In this document: in pieces, positions 8,541 to 16,512 of the stretch
Layout of the letters: the number at the start of each line of letters is the position of its first letter
How positions within the stretch are numbered: the first letter of the stretch is position 1
Origin: JBEKOF01 sp049513975
GTDB taxonomy: Bacteria; Verrucomicrobiota; Verrucomicrobiia; Limisphaerales; Palsa-1400
Length of the DNA: 64,000 nt
Direction of reading: 5' to 3'
NCBI GenBank assembly: GCA_049513975.1
Contig: JBEKVM010000005.1
Coordinates: 1 to 64,000 of the forward strand
Made by a program: the position numbers and the translations under genes
The notes under the pieces: generated by a model
Databases searched by the model: none
Told to the model about the DNA's origin: nothing
What the model saw: only the letters and a program-made list of their open reading frames with translations

Positions 8541-9824
8541 TTATTTTCGTGCGGAATCCAACAGCAGCATGAGGTCGGAAACGTTCGCCCCGGTCGGGCC
8601 GGTGATGATCAGATCGCCGGTTCTTTCAAAAAAGGTTTGCGAATCCAGACCGTGCAAATGCGCATCAATATCCAGGCCGAGCCTGGCGGCTTTTGCGGCG
8701 GTTTCGCCGTCGGCGATGGCGCCGGCGGCGTCCCCATTGTCCCGTCCATCCGAGCCGAAGGAAATGAATACCTGATCGTTGCTTATGATCTTCATGGCCT
8801 GCAAAGTCAGGAGCTGATTTCTGCCGCCGCGGCCATGACGGGCCGGGATTTTCACCTCCGGCTCCCCGCCCGCCAGAAAGAGGGCGGCGGAATTGGCGCG
8901 CCGCGCTGTCTCCAAGAATTTCCCCGCGACGCCCGCCACAGAATCATACAGGCTGTCCGAGATGATGACGGCGTTGAGTTGCAGCGCCCGCGCCCGGGCC
9001 ATCATGGCTTGCAGCGCCACTTGATTGGAAACGAGCGGAATATTGCAAACCTTTTCAAAGTATCGCGCCTCTTTTTGCGTTTCCACCAACTCATAGCCGC
9101 TCAAATGGTATTTGCTCAGCACTCGTCTGGCGTCCTCGATGGTCGTTTCATCCCGGTAGGTTGGGCCGGAGGCCACCGCCTGGCCATTGTTCCCCGGAAC
9201 GTCCGAGAAGATGAGGCCGGCCACGGTGGCGGGATGAAGCATGGCCGCCAAGCCGCCGCCTTTCAATGCGGAAAGATGCTTGCGGACAGTGTTCAACTCC
9301 ACGATGGTTCCTCCCGTCCTCAAAAAATCCTGATAGAGCCGCCGGCCTTGCTCGCATTCCGACTGCGGCCAGCACAAAAGAGCCGAGCCTCCGCCGGAAA
9401 CAACCACCAGGACAAGGTCGTTTGCCGTCATCCGTTTTGCCAGTTGCACAATCTTCCCGGAAGCCCGGAAGTTTTCCGCCGAAGGCAAAGGATGGGTGCC
9501 TTGGAACGTCTGCAAGCAGGCGCATGCCGCCGCGCTCGTGCCGAGGACGATGCCTCCGGCAAGCCGCGACTCAAGAATTTTTTCCAGCGCCATGGCCGCC
9601 TGATTAGCCGCTTTGCCAAACCCGATGACGTAAATGTTTTGAAATTGGGCGAGCTTTATCTTCCGGTCTTTGATTCGCAATAAATCGCCCTCCAGCGACA
9701 AGGATGAACTCATGACCTGCGGGGTGTCTATGGCATTGAAGGCCGCGTTGACCACGGAAAGCGCGGCCTCTCTTTTCCCGCTGGTGGCAATTTGGGCGAA
9801 ATTTTTAATCCACTGTTTGGCCAT
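8541..9824 (-). CDS. Glycerate 2-kinase, MOFRL/DUF4147 family
   Basis: This 427-residue cytosolic kinase is expected to phosphorylate D-glycerate to 2-phosphoglycerate. It shows GFGKAA (68-73), THPLPS (110-115), the glycine-rich SGGGSALL (143-150), RKHLSALKGGGLA near 195 and the C-terminal MOFRL signature with FGSDGRDNGDAAGA. The length matches the family. The glyoxylate-to-glycerate steps (Gcl, GlxR) are not in the window, but the gene lies near a GlcD-type oxidase and a glyoxylate-type aminotransferase, so a role in serine/glyoxylate/glycerate assimilation is reasonable. A 42-codon frame sits 6 bp upstream. Confidence 0.88.
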   Translation of the reverse strand: MAKQWIKNFAQIATSGKREAALSVVNAAFNAIDTPQVMSSSLSLEGDLLRIKDRKIKLAQFQNIYVIGFGKAANQAAMALEKILESRLAGGIVLGTSAAACACLQTFQGTHPLPSAENFRASGKIVQLAKRMTANDLVLVVVSGGGSALLCWPQSECEQGRRLYQDFLRTGGTIVELNTVRKHLSALKGGGLAAMLHPATVAGLIFSDVPGNNGQAVASGPTYRDETTIEDARRVLSKYHLSGYELVETQKEARYFEKVCNIPLVSNQVALQAMMARARALQLNAVIISDSLYDSVAGVAGKFLETARRANSAALFLAGGEPEVKIPARHGRGGRNQLLTLQAMKIISNDQVFISFGSDGRDNGDAAGAIADGETAAKAARLGLDIDAHLHGLDSQTFFERTGDLIITGPTGANVSDLMLLLDSARK

Positions 9825-9830
9825 ACGATA

Positions 9831-9959
9831 TCAGCGTGGCGGGTCGTTGTGGTCCTGAACTCGCGCGAAATAAGAACCGCCGGACGCAATGAGGGCGGCC
9901 TCCAAGGCGATGATAAGGGCCGGCGCGCCTTCCTCAAACTTTTTCATGGTCTTAACCAT
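9831..9959 (-). CDS. Small 42-codon ORF upstream of glycerate kinase, unknown
   Basis: This minus-strand frame (MVKTMKKFEEGAPALIIALE ... ARVQDHNDPPR) ends 6 bp before the kinase start. It has one amphipathic to hydrophobic helix (residues 13-25). An internal ATG at 9947 would give 38 codons. I recognise no family. It could be a real small peptide cotranscribed with the kinase, a leader, or the 3' scrap of a deleted gene next to the decayed region to its right. Confidence 0.3.
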   Translation of the reverse strand: MVKTMKKFEEGAPALIIALEAALIASGGSYFARVQDHNDPPR

Positions 9960-10029
9960 AAAGAAATGTTGAACAGGAAGCAACGGAGGGAACAGAGAAG
10001 AAAACTCTGTGTTCTCGGTTTATCAATCG

Positions 10030-10179
10030 GTTGAAACCCGCGATTCGTTGGAAGCACCGGGCGAAGTCATGGTGTGGTCACTAGGCCCGGATGGAAAGGC
10101 CAACCGCTTGAAGAAAGCCGATGTCGGTGCCAACAAGGACAATATTCTGGTGATTGTCAGTAGCTGGAGGTCGGACTGA
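10030..10179 (+). pseudogene. C-terminal fragment of a prepilin-like (pseudopilin) protein
   Basis: Fifty codons on the plus strand read VETRDSLEAPGEVMVWSLGP followed by DGK..KADVGANKDN. That is the characteristic tail of verrucomicrobial prepilin-type N-methylation proteins (type II secretion/type IV pilin-like). The N-terminal methylation helix is missing and the upstream DNA is low-complexity, so this is a truncated fossil. It lies in the same decayed stretch as the recombinase fragment at 10250-10372. Confidence 0.5.
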
Positions 10180-10249
10180 CAACGCAAACTGGAGAGATTT
10201 GACTTGGCCTCTTTCTGTATTGAGCCAGCCGCCGGTTAATGTGATGTTC

Positions 10250-10372
10250 TCAAGCAATTGCCGCTGGCATCGGAACGATTTTGGCTTCGTATTCTTCCAA
10301 GGCGGGGACGATAAACTTTGCATTCTTGGAATACGCCCGCGCAAACGCCTTGGAACTGTGGCCAAGGGCCTG
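10250..10372 (-). pseudogene. C-terminal fragment of a tyrosine recombinase/integrase
   Basis: The last 39-41 codons of a minus-strand frame contain ALGHSSKAFARAYSKNAKF and end VPALEEYEAKIVPMPAAIA. This matches the end of tyrosine recombinases, with the conserved LGHSS and the nucleophilic tyrosine (AYS) at the expected spacing. The Arg and His/Lys catalytic residues upstream are absent because the frame degenerates. It is a dead remnant, one of up to three recombinase fossils in the window (also near 312 and 19183). Confidence 0.5.
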
Positions 10373-10550
10373 CTGGGCGAATCGCTCCGGCCTAGCGATG
10401 TGCCTGCGAACGCACCCACAAGTTGGCCCGGTTTTGGATGGAAGATTCCGCCGGCGGGACGCCGACGGATGCGGTCGGGACAACCGCGCTCCCCGAAAAA
10501 ATTGCTAACCCGCAAAATTCACACTCAGATGGAAGCGCCAAAACAGTGCG

Positions 10551-10616
10551 CCGCGTGGGGGCACGCGGCCTGCAAACACCTCCGATGGCTCCTATAGGCC
10601 GCGTGCCCTCACGCGG
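10551..10616. repeat. Paired 18-bp palindromes (CCGCGTG-N4-CACGCGG)
   Basis: Two copies of the same hairpin, CCGCGTG-N4-CACGCGG, occur at 10551-10568 and 10599-10616 with different loops (GGGG and CCCT), separated by 30 bp. Related CAAACACCTCC and GGAGGTG words flank them in opposite orientation. This looks like a dispersed intergenic palindrome of the REP type. There is no gene over it. Confidence 0.6.
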
Positions 10617-10692
10617 CGTTTGGAGGTGTGAAATATCCGGGGTAATGATCCGGGACATAATCAAGAGGTGAAAATTTGTTTGTCAGCGAAAA

Positions 10693-10737
10693 CGCGCTGA
10701 GCCGGGTGTGACGCCCCCGTGTGGGAGGCTCAGCGCG
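10693..10737 (-). terminator. Putative intrinsic terminator of the lactate permease gene
   Basis: CGCGCTGAGCC (10693-10703) and GGCTCAGCGCG (10727-10737) form a perfect 11-bp stem around a 23-nt loop. On the minus strand the stem is followed by TTTT. The stem includes the permease stop codon (TGA at 10730-10732), so the last codons are part of the hairpin. The long loop and short T-run make it a moderate prediction. Confidence 0.45.
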
Positions 10738-12367
10738 GAATCATCCAGGGAAAAAGATAAGCCTGCAGCATCACCAGCAGGCCCATGAGCGCGGCCAGGG
10801 CGAGGCTGTGCCAGAAAACCGCGCGCAACACCGTGCCGGCGTCGGGACTGTCCGGACGGCCGCCTGTCGCCACGCTGGCGACGACGATGCTCTGGGCGTC
10901 AATCATTTTTCCCATGACGCCGCCCGCGCTGTTGGAGGCGGTCATGAGAATGGGCGGCAAGCCGAGTTGTTGCGCGGTCACTTGTTGCAGATTGCCGAAG
11001 AGCACGTTGGAGGAGGTGTCGCTGCCGGTCAGCGCCACGCCCAGCCATCCGATGAAAGGAGAGAAGAACGGAAAAAGAAAGCCCGTCGCGGCCAGCGCCA
11101 GGCCGAGGGTGGTGTCGGCGCCGCTGTAGCGCGTGGTGAAACCCAGCGCGAGCATCAGCGCAATCGTCAGCAGGGAAGCGCGGACACGCCAGATGGTGCG
11201 CGCATAGATATCCAGCAATCGTTTCGGGCTGAGTCGAAGGCAGAAGCCGGCGAGGAGGCCGGCCAGCAACAAGGCGGTGCCTGTCGCCGAAAGCGCGGTG
11301 AAGGCAAAGAGGGCAGGCTCTGGCGTGGGTTGCGCCACCACCGGCGGCACGCGGAGAACCAGGTTATGAAGGCCGGGCATCTGAAAACTCCTGCTGAAAA
11401 TGTTGTCCAAAAAGCTCTTAACCGCGGGCAACCCCCAAAGGAACACTAACACGGTGAGGAAAATCCACGGCAGCCATGCCTTCCACGGCGGGCTATCCTG
11501 TCCGGCCGGCGCCCGGTCGGCCGGGGTTTCGCGCGCGCCGCCCGGTTGTTCCCCGGCGGGCCGCCAGAACATCATCAAGATGACGAGGGAAGCCATGGAG
11601 ACAATGGCGCTGGCAATGCCCGCGAGCCAGGGCCCGTGAAAATTGCTGACAAGGAATTCGGTGAGGCCGAAGGAAACGCCTGTGACCAGGCAGGCGGGCC
11701 AGACCTCGATCATCCCGCGCCAGCCCGCTTGCGCCGCCACGAGCCAGAATGGAATGAGCATGGCGAACAGGCTTAACTGCCGGCCCACCATGGAACTCAG
11801 CAGGCCAAGATCAAGATTGGTCACCCTGGCCAGCGTAACCAGCGGGATGCCCAGCGCGCCAAAGGCGACAGGCGCGGTGTTGCCGATGAGCGCCAACTTC
11901 GCCGCCTCCAGCGGCCGGAAGCCCAAGCCGATCATGAGCGCGCCGCTGATGGCCACGGGCGTGCCGAAGCCGGCCGCCCCTTCGATGAACGCCCCAAAGC
12001 TGAAGGCAATCAACAAAGCCTGGATGCGGCGGTCGCGCGAGACGCCCGACAATTGCCTTTGCAACACGGCAAACTGCCCTGTTCCCACGCTGAGGTCGTA
12101 AATGAAGATGGCATTCAGAATAATCCAGCCAATGGGGAAAATCCCGTAGGCGCCGCCCAAAACGGCCGCCGCCGCCGCGAGCCGCACCGGCATGTGAAAC
12201 ACCGCCGCGGCGATCACCCCGGCGACCAACAGGCCGGCCAGCGCCGCGAATTGCGCCCGCACATGCCGGAACGCGAGCAAACCGAGCAAGGTCACGACCG
12301 GCAGCGCCGCGATCAGCGCCGATCCGCCCACGCTTCCCAACGGCGCGTAATTTTGGGACCAGATCAT
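10730..12367 (-). CDS. lctP: L-lactate permease (LctP family)
   Basis: This 545-residue inner-membrane transporter of the lactate permease family is expected to import lactate or glycolate with a cation. About 12-14 hydrophobic segments are visible. Family signatures include the FSFGAFIEGAAGFGTPVAIS region (about 125-145) and, near the C-terminus, GVALTGSDTSSNVLFGNLQ and MTASNSAGGVMGKMIDAQS. The length is typical (530-560). The start is the ATG at 12367 (MIWSQNYAP, a normal family N-terminus). It is transcribed in the same direction as the glycerate kinase but separated by the decayed region, so it is probably its own transcription unit ending at the hairpin at 10693-10737. Confidence 0.93.
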   Translation of the reverse strand: MIWSQNYAPLGSVGGSALIAALPVVTLLGLLAFRHVRAQFAALAGLLVAGVIAAAVFHMPVRLAAAAAVLGGAYGIFPIGWIILNAIFIYDLSVGTGQFAVLQRQLSGVSRDRRIQALLIAFSFGAFIEGAAGFGTPVAISGALMIGLGFRPLEAAKLALIGNTAPVAFGALGIPLVTLARVTNLDLGLLSSMVGRQLSLFAMLIPFWLVAAQAGWRGMIEVWPACLVTGVSFGLTEFLVSNFHGPWLAGIASAIVSMASLVILMMFWRPAGEQPGGARETPADRAPAGQDSPPWKAWLPWIFLTVLVFLWGLPAVKSFLDNIFSRSFQMPGLHNLVLRVPPVVAQPTPEPALFAFTALSATGTALLLAGLLAGFCLRLSPKRLLDIYARTIWRVRASLLTIALMLALGFTTRYSGADTTLGLALAATGFLFPFFSPFIGWLGVALTGSDTSSNVLFGNLQQVTAQQLGLPPILMTASNSAGGVMGKMIDAQSIVVASVATGGRPDSPDAGTVLRAVFWHSLALAALMGLLVMLQAYLFPWMIPR

Positions 12368-12671
12368 GGCGGCGGTGAAGTGGAGAAGGAAATCGCGCCG
12401 GGGGAAGAGCGTCCGCCGAAGGCCGGGCTTGAGGCTGGTCGCGCGATATGGGCGGGGCGGTTCACAACGATATTGACCGTGAGGCTTTCAAGCCGGGTGT
12501 GTCACGTCAAGTCACGAATCATGCAAAGGGCGGGAAGGGGCGCATTTGACTTTTTTGGGTAACTCCTGTCGGCGAAGTAAATACTTTACGATGTGGGACG
12601 TCTCGATTGAGAATTGGTCATTGGGGATTTGTCATTGCTTATTGGAAGACCTTAGGATAGGAAACCAAACC
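12368..12671. other. Divergent intergenic region, no gene seen
   Basis: These 304 bp separate the start of the lactate permease (minus) from the start of the serine hydrolase lipoprotein (plus), so both promoters should lie here. I found no convincing sigma-70 pair, palindrome or RNA structure. The stretch 12605-12650 is attgg/tcattg-rich low-complexity text of the kind repeated between genes in such genomes. Confidence 0.4.
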
Positions 12672-13874
12672 ATGACCACCCAATTGCGTTTCTATTCCAG
12701 TCTGCTGCTGCTGTCATTGTTGGCCGGTTGCGTTTCTCCAAAACTACCCGGGGTCGGCGCGGCCATGCAAGCCGCGGTTGATGCCCGTGAAATCTCCGGG
12801 GCCGTCACGGTGGTCGTGACCAAGGATAAAGTCATTCATTTGGAAACGACCGGGCTGGCGGACATCGCCGGCAAAAAGCCCATGGAGCCGGACACCCTGT
12901 TCTGGATCGCCTCGATGACGAAGCCCATCACCGCCGTCTCCGTCCTGATGTTGCAGGATGAGGGCAAACTCAACGTAGCGGATCCCATCGCGAAATACAT
13001 CCCCGCGTTCTCCGGCCTGAAAACTCCCTCGGGCCAACCCGCCAATCTCACCATTGCCCAGACGCTCACCCACACGTCGGGCCTGGGGGAAGGCGATGGC
13101 AAAGCCGCGCACAACGCGCATACCCTCGCCGATATGATCCCGCTCTATCTGGCCGCGCCCATGCAATACGAGCCGGGCGCAAAATGGAAGTACACTCAAT
13201 CCGGCATCAACGCAGCCGCGCGCGTCGTCGAAGTCGTCAGCGGGATGTCCTTCGATGCCTTCGTCCAGCAGCGCATCCTTGATCCGCTGGGCATGAAGCA
13301 CACCACTTTCTATCCCGCGAACAAGCCATCCGCGCATCTGGTTGTTCCTTATAATAAGGACCAAGCCACTGGCGCGCTGACAGTGGCGCCGCCGCTGGGC
13401 GATTTCGGCGTGGCTGGCCACCCGCCGTTTGGCAATGGCGGACTTTACTCCACCGGCCCCGATTATGCCCGGTTCTGCCAGATGCTCCTCGGCGGGGGCG
13501 TGAGGCAGGGCAAACGCTATCTTAGCCCGGCGGCCATGAAGCTGCTCAGCACCGTCCAAACCGGCGACCTGCCCACGGGCTTTTTCCAATCCGCGGAATA
13601 TGGCCAGTATGGTGAAAAGTACGGTTGGGGAATCGGGACCTGCATCCTGCGCGCTCCGCATCCGGGTGTCGCGGCCATGCTGTCCGCCGGCACCTTCGGC
13701 CACGGCGGCGCGTGGGGCACGCAGGCTTGGGTGGATCCCGTGCGCGGAGTGGCTTACGTGCTGATGGTGCAGCGCGCCAATTTTGGCAACAGCGACGCCA
13801 GCGGGGTGCGCCGCGCGTTTCAACAAGCCACGGCCGATGCGCTCGCGCAGAAACCTTTTTCGCCGAATCCCTGA
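12672..13874 (+). CDS. Serine hydrolase lipoprotein, class C beta-lactamase/esterase family
   Basis: The 400-residue protein starts with a lipoprotein signal (LLLSLLAGC, lipid-modified Cys20), so it is probably an outer- or inner-membrane-anchored periplasmic enzyme. The beta-lactamase/DD-peptidase fold shows the SxxK motif SMTK (Ser81, Lys84), a tyrosine motif in KWKYTQSGIN and a third motif FGHGGAWGT. The second motif is YTQ instead of the usual YSN/YAN. The closest function is EstB-like esterase or a D-amino-peptidase rather than drug resistance. I used the ATG at 12672; the open frame extends 42 codons upstream but without a signal peptide. It is followed 81 bp later by a Tat-exported isomerase in the same direction. 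Confidence 0.85.
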   Translation: MTTQLRFYSSLLLLSLLAGCVSPKLPGVGAAMQAAVDAREISGAVTVVVTKDKVIHLETTGLADIAGKKPMEPDTLFWIASMTKPITAVSVLMLQDEGKLNVADPIAKYIPAFSGLKTPSGQPANLTIAQTLTHTSGLGEGDGKAAHNAHTLADMIPLYLAAPMQYEPGAKWKYTQSGINAAARVVEVVSGMSFDAFVQQRILDPLGMKHTTFYPANKPSAHLVVPYNKDQATGALTVAPPLGDFGVAGHPPFGNGGLYSTGPDYARFCQMLLGGGVRQGKRYLSPAAMKLLSTVQTGDLPTGFFQSAEYGQYGEKYGWGIGTCILRAPHPGVAAMLSAGTFGHGGAWGTQAWVDPVRGVAYVLMVQRANFGNSDASGVRRAFQQATADALAQKPFSPNP

Positions 13875-13955
13875 GCAACGCGCTCGTGAAAAGATGGCAT
13901 GTTCCCGCAAGCTTCTTTCACTCTCGAACAAGAATGAACAAATTCCCCAAAGCCT

Positions 13956-14801
13956 ATGCAAACCACACGCCGTCAGTTTATCCAATCCGGGCTTGTTTGC
14001 GCCGCCGGCATGACCGTCAGTCCGAAGATCGCTTTGGCCGCTGAGCAGGCGAAAACCGTGTCCATCGGATTCCAGCTTTACACCGTGCGCGGCGAATTTG
14101 CCCGGAACGTGCCGGACACGATCAAAACGCTCGCGCAAATCGGCTACCGCGGAGTGGAGTTTTGGGATTACAGCGGCACGCCCGAGGTCTATCAGCACTA
14201 TTCCGCCGCCGACTTGCGCAAAATCCTCGATGAAAACGGCCTGAAGTGTTGCGGGATGCATGTGACGCTGGAGGCGCTGTCTGGTGACAAGCTCAAGCGC
14301 ACGATCGAAAACAACCAGACCCTCGGCAATATCTACATCAACCTCGTCATGGCTCCGGACCTGATGAAATCCGAGTCCGGCATTGGCGAGCTGGCCGCGC
14401 TGTTGAACCAAGTCTCCACAGAATGCCAGGCGCAAAAAATGGTGGCCGGCTATCATTGTCACGCGTTCGATTTCGCCAAAATCAACGGCCGCTTCGCCTG
14501 GGAAATCCTTTTCAGCCGGCTCAAACCGGAGGTCAATATGCAGCTTGATGTCGGCAACTGCCTGTCCGGTGGCGGCGACCCCATTGCCATGTTCAAGGAA
14601 TTTCCGGGCCGCTCCTGGAGCGTTCACATCAAGGAATACAAGGACAAGACCTTCGACAATGATTTTTACAAGGAAGTGTTCCGCCTTTGCGAAACGACTT
14701 GCGCGACCAAATGGTATATCGTGGAAATGGGCAGCGAAGATGGCACGGGCTTCGATGTGCCCCGCCAGGCGCTCGCCAAACTCCACAGCCTCGGCAAATA
14801 A
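13956..14801 (+). CDS. Tat-exported sugar phosphate isomerase/epimerase family protein
   Basis: This 281-residue protein begins with a twin-arginine signal (TTRRQFIQSG). It then has an AP endonuclease 2/xylose isomerase-like TIM barrel: FQLYTVRG, GYRGVEFWDY, CGMHVTLEAL, GYHCHAFDF, MQLDVGNCL, VHIKEYKD and WYIVEMGSEDG supply the acidic and histidine metal ligands expected of the family. It probably isomerises or epimerises a sugar or inositol-like compound outside the cytoplasm. The Gfo/Idh oxidoreductase begins 2 bp after its stop, so they are almost certainly one operon and may act on the same substrate. Confidence 0.85.
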   Translation: MQTTRRQFIQSGLVCAAGMTVSPKIALAAEQAKTVSIGFQLYTVRGEFARNVPDTIKTLAQIGYRGVEFWDYSGTPEVYQHYSAADLRKILDENGLKCCGMHVTLEALSGDKLKRTIENNQTLGNIYINLVMAPDLMKSESGIGELAALLNQVSTECQAQKMVAGYHCHAFDFAKINGRFAWEILFSRLKPEVNMQLDVGNCLSGGGDPIAMFKEFPGRSWSVHIKEYKDKTFDNDFYKEVFRLCETTCATKWYIVEMGSEDGTGFDVPRQALAKLHSLGK

Positions 14802-14803
14802 CC

Positions 14804-16414
14804 ATGAAAACCAGCCATGCCACCCAGCCGCCGTTGCCGGCCGGGGCGGCGCAGAGCGCCAGCGCCGCCTCGCACGCGGCCCGCCTTTCGCGGCGCAAAT
14901 TTATGCTCGCCAGCGGCGCCGCCGCCGCTTTTGCCATCGTGCCGCGCCACGTTCTGGGCGGGCCGGGATTTGTCGCTCCCAGCGAGAAAATTACCCTGGC
15001 CTACATCGGATGCGGGACCCAGGGGCTTCGAGAAATGGTTGACATGCTCGCGGTCCCTGAAATCCAAATCGTCGCCGTTTGCGACCCCGTCAAGGACAGC
15101 CAGGAATACCTGGACTGGTCCAGCGACGGCTTGCGCGCTTCCATCGCCAATGCCATGGGCCAACCGGATTGGCGGCGCGGGAGGAGCGGGGTTCCAGGAG
15201 GCCGCGACGTTGCCAAAGAACTCGTCGAAACCTATTACGCCGGCAAACGATCTTCGGAAAAACTCAACGGCTGCAACGCCTACGCCGACTTCCGCGAATT
15301 GCAGGACCGGGAGAAGGACATCAACGCCGTGAAAATCATGACGCCCGATCATCTGCATGCGACGATGGCCATTGCCGCGATGAAGCAAGGCAGGCATGTG
15401 CTGATGCACAAGCCGCTGGCCAATCGGTTGCAGGAAGCGCGATGGGTGGTTGAAACCGCGCGCCAAACGAAAGTGGCCACTCATTTCCTGGCGGCCAACG
15501 ACGGCGCCGACATTCAGACGATCAAAAAGTGGATTGACGGGGGCGCCATCGGCACGCTGAGCGCGATCCACAACTGGACCAACCGCCCCGTCTGGCCGCA
15601 ATACGCGACCATCCCAACCGAGACTCCTCCGGTCCCGGCGGATTTTGACTGGTCATTGTGGCTCGGGCCGTGTGCGGACCGTCCCTATCATCCGCATTAC
15701 ACCCACATGGTGTTTCGCGGCTGGTATGATTTCGGCGGCGGCGCGCTCGCGGATATGGGCCATTACAGCCTTTGGTCCGTCTTCAAGCTCTTTGATCTTG
15801 ACTCGCCGATCTCCGTCGAATCGCGTCCCAGCCACGTCTGCGCGCTCAACCGAAACGTGGCCATCACCATCAAAAACGACTATTCCTTTCCGGACGCGTG
15901 CGTCATCCGCTTCAAATTCGCCGCCAAAGGCCCACGGCCGGCCATTGATCTGTTTTGGTACGACGGCTCGATGAAACCGCCCACGCCCGAAGAATTGGAA
16001 AGCGACGGCCAGGAACTGCCTGCCGAAGGCCTGATGTTTGTGGGCGACAAAGGAAAAATCCTGGCCGATTTTCGCGGGGAAGACCCGCAAATCATTCCCG
16101 CGCGGAAGATGCGCGATTATCTGACGGCCAGGAATCTATCCGCGCCGCCTCCATCGCCTCGCGACCTGGGCCAACGCCAGCGGCGCGCGATTGACCGGTG
16201 GGTAGCCGCCTGCAAAGGCGGTCCGGCGACTGAGGGGGACTTCCTGCAAGGCGGGCCGATCTCGGACGCCTTCAACCTCGCCGCCGTCTCGCTGCGTCTG
16301 GGCGGCCGGAAACTGGTCTTTGACGCTGCCGCCATGCGCATCATCAACCTGCCCGACGCCAACCGCCACCTCACCCGCGAATATCGCAAAGGCTGGGAAC
16401 TGCAAAGTTCATGA
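14804..16414 (+). CDS. Tat-exported Gfo/Idh/MocA-family oxidoreductase
   Basis: The protein (536 aa) has a long n-region, then a twin-arginine motif LSRRKFML followed by an Ala-rich h-region. It continues with a Rossmann fold (LAYIGCGTQG, VAVCDP) and the Gfo/Idh cofactor signature region MTPDHLHATMAIAAM ... MHKPLAN, where the usual EKP is HKP. The C-terminal substrate domain includes GGGALADMGHYSLW. Such periplasmic NAD(P)-binding enzymes are abundant in Planctomycetes and Verrucomicrobia and probably carry their cofactor through the Tat system. The start is the ATG at 14804, 2 bp after the isomerase stop. The open frame extends further upstream into that gene, but the Tat signal fixes the start. 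Confidence 0.88.
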   Translation: MKTSHATQPPLPAGAAQSASAASHAARLSRRKFMLASGAAAAFAIVPRHVLGGPGFVAPSEKITLAYIGCGTQGLREMVDMLAVPEIQIVAVCDPVKDSQEYLDWSSDGLRASIANAMGQPDWRRGRSGVPGGRDVAKELVETYYAGKRSSEKLNGCNAYADFRELQDREKDINAVKIMTPDHLHATMAIAAMKQGRHVLMHKPLANRLQEARWVVETARQTKVATHFLAANDGADIQTIKKWIDGGAIGTLSAIHNWTNRPVWPQYATIPTETPPVPADFDWSLWLGPCADRPYHPHYTHMVFRGWYDFGGGALADMGHYSLWSVFKLFDLDSPISVESRPSHVCALNRNVAITIKNDYSFPDACVIRFKFAAKGPRPAIDLFWYDGSMKPPTPEELESDGQELPAEGLMFVGDKGKILADFRGEDPQIIPARKMRDYLTARNLSAPPPSPRDLGQRQRRAIDRWVAACKGGPATEGDFLQGGPISDAFNLAAVSLRLGGRKLVFDAAAMRIINLPDANRHLTREYRKGWELQSS

Positions 16415-16512
16415 CCACCCGTTCCAATTCGCGGCGAGCCGTCGCCGGGAATATGGGTCAACACCAGCCAGCGGGATGCAGGCGGTGTTCCAGCACGACC
16501 AATGGATTTTTT

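Noticed and set aside
6321..9683. Very long plus-strand open frame opposite the GHL6 and glycerate kinase genes
   Set aside because: It is the antisense of two clear genes in GC-rich DNA, where rare stops leave long opposite frames. Its product shows no recognisable domain.
12744..14786. Long minus-strand open frame opposite the lipoprotein and isomerase genes
   Set aside because: Antisense shadow of two genes with visible signal and catalytic motifs.
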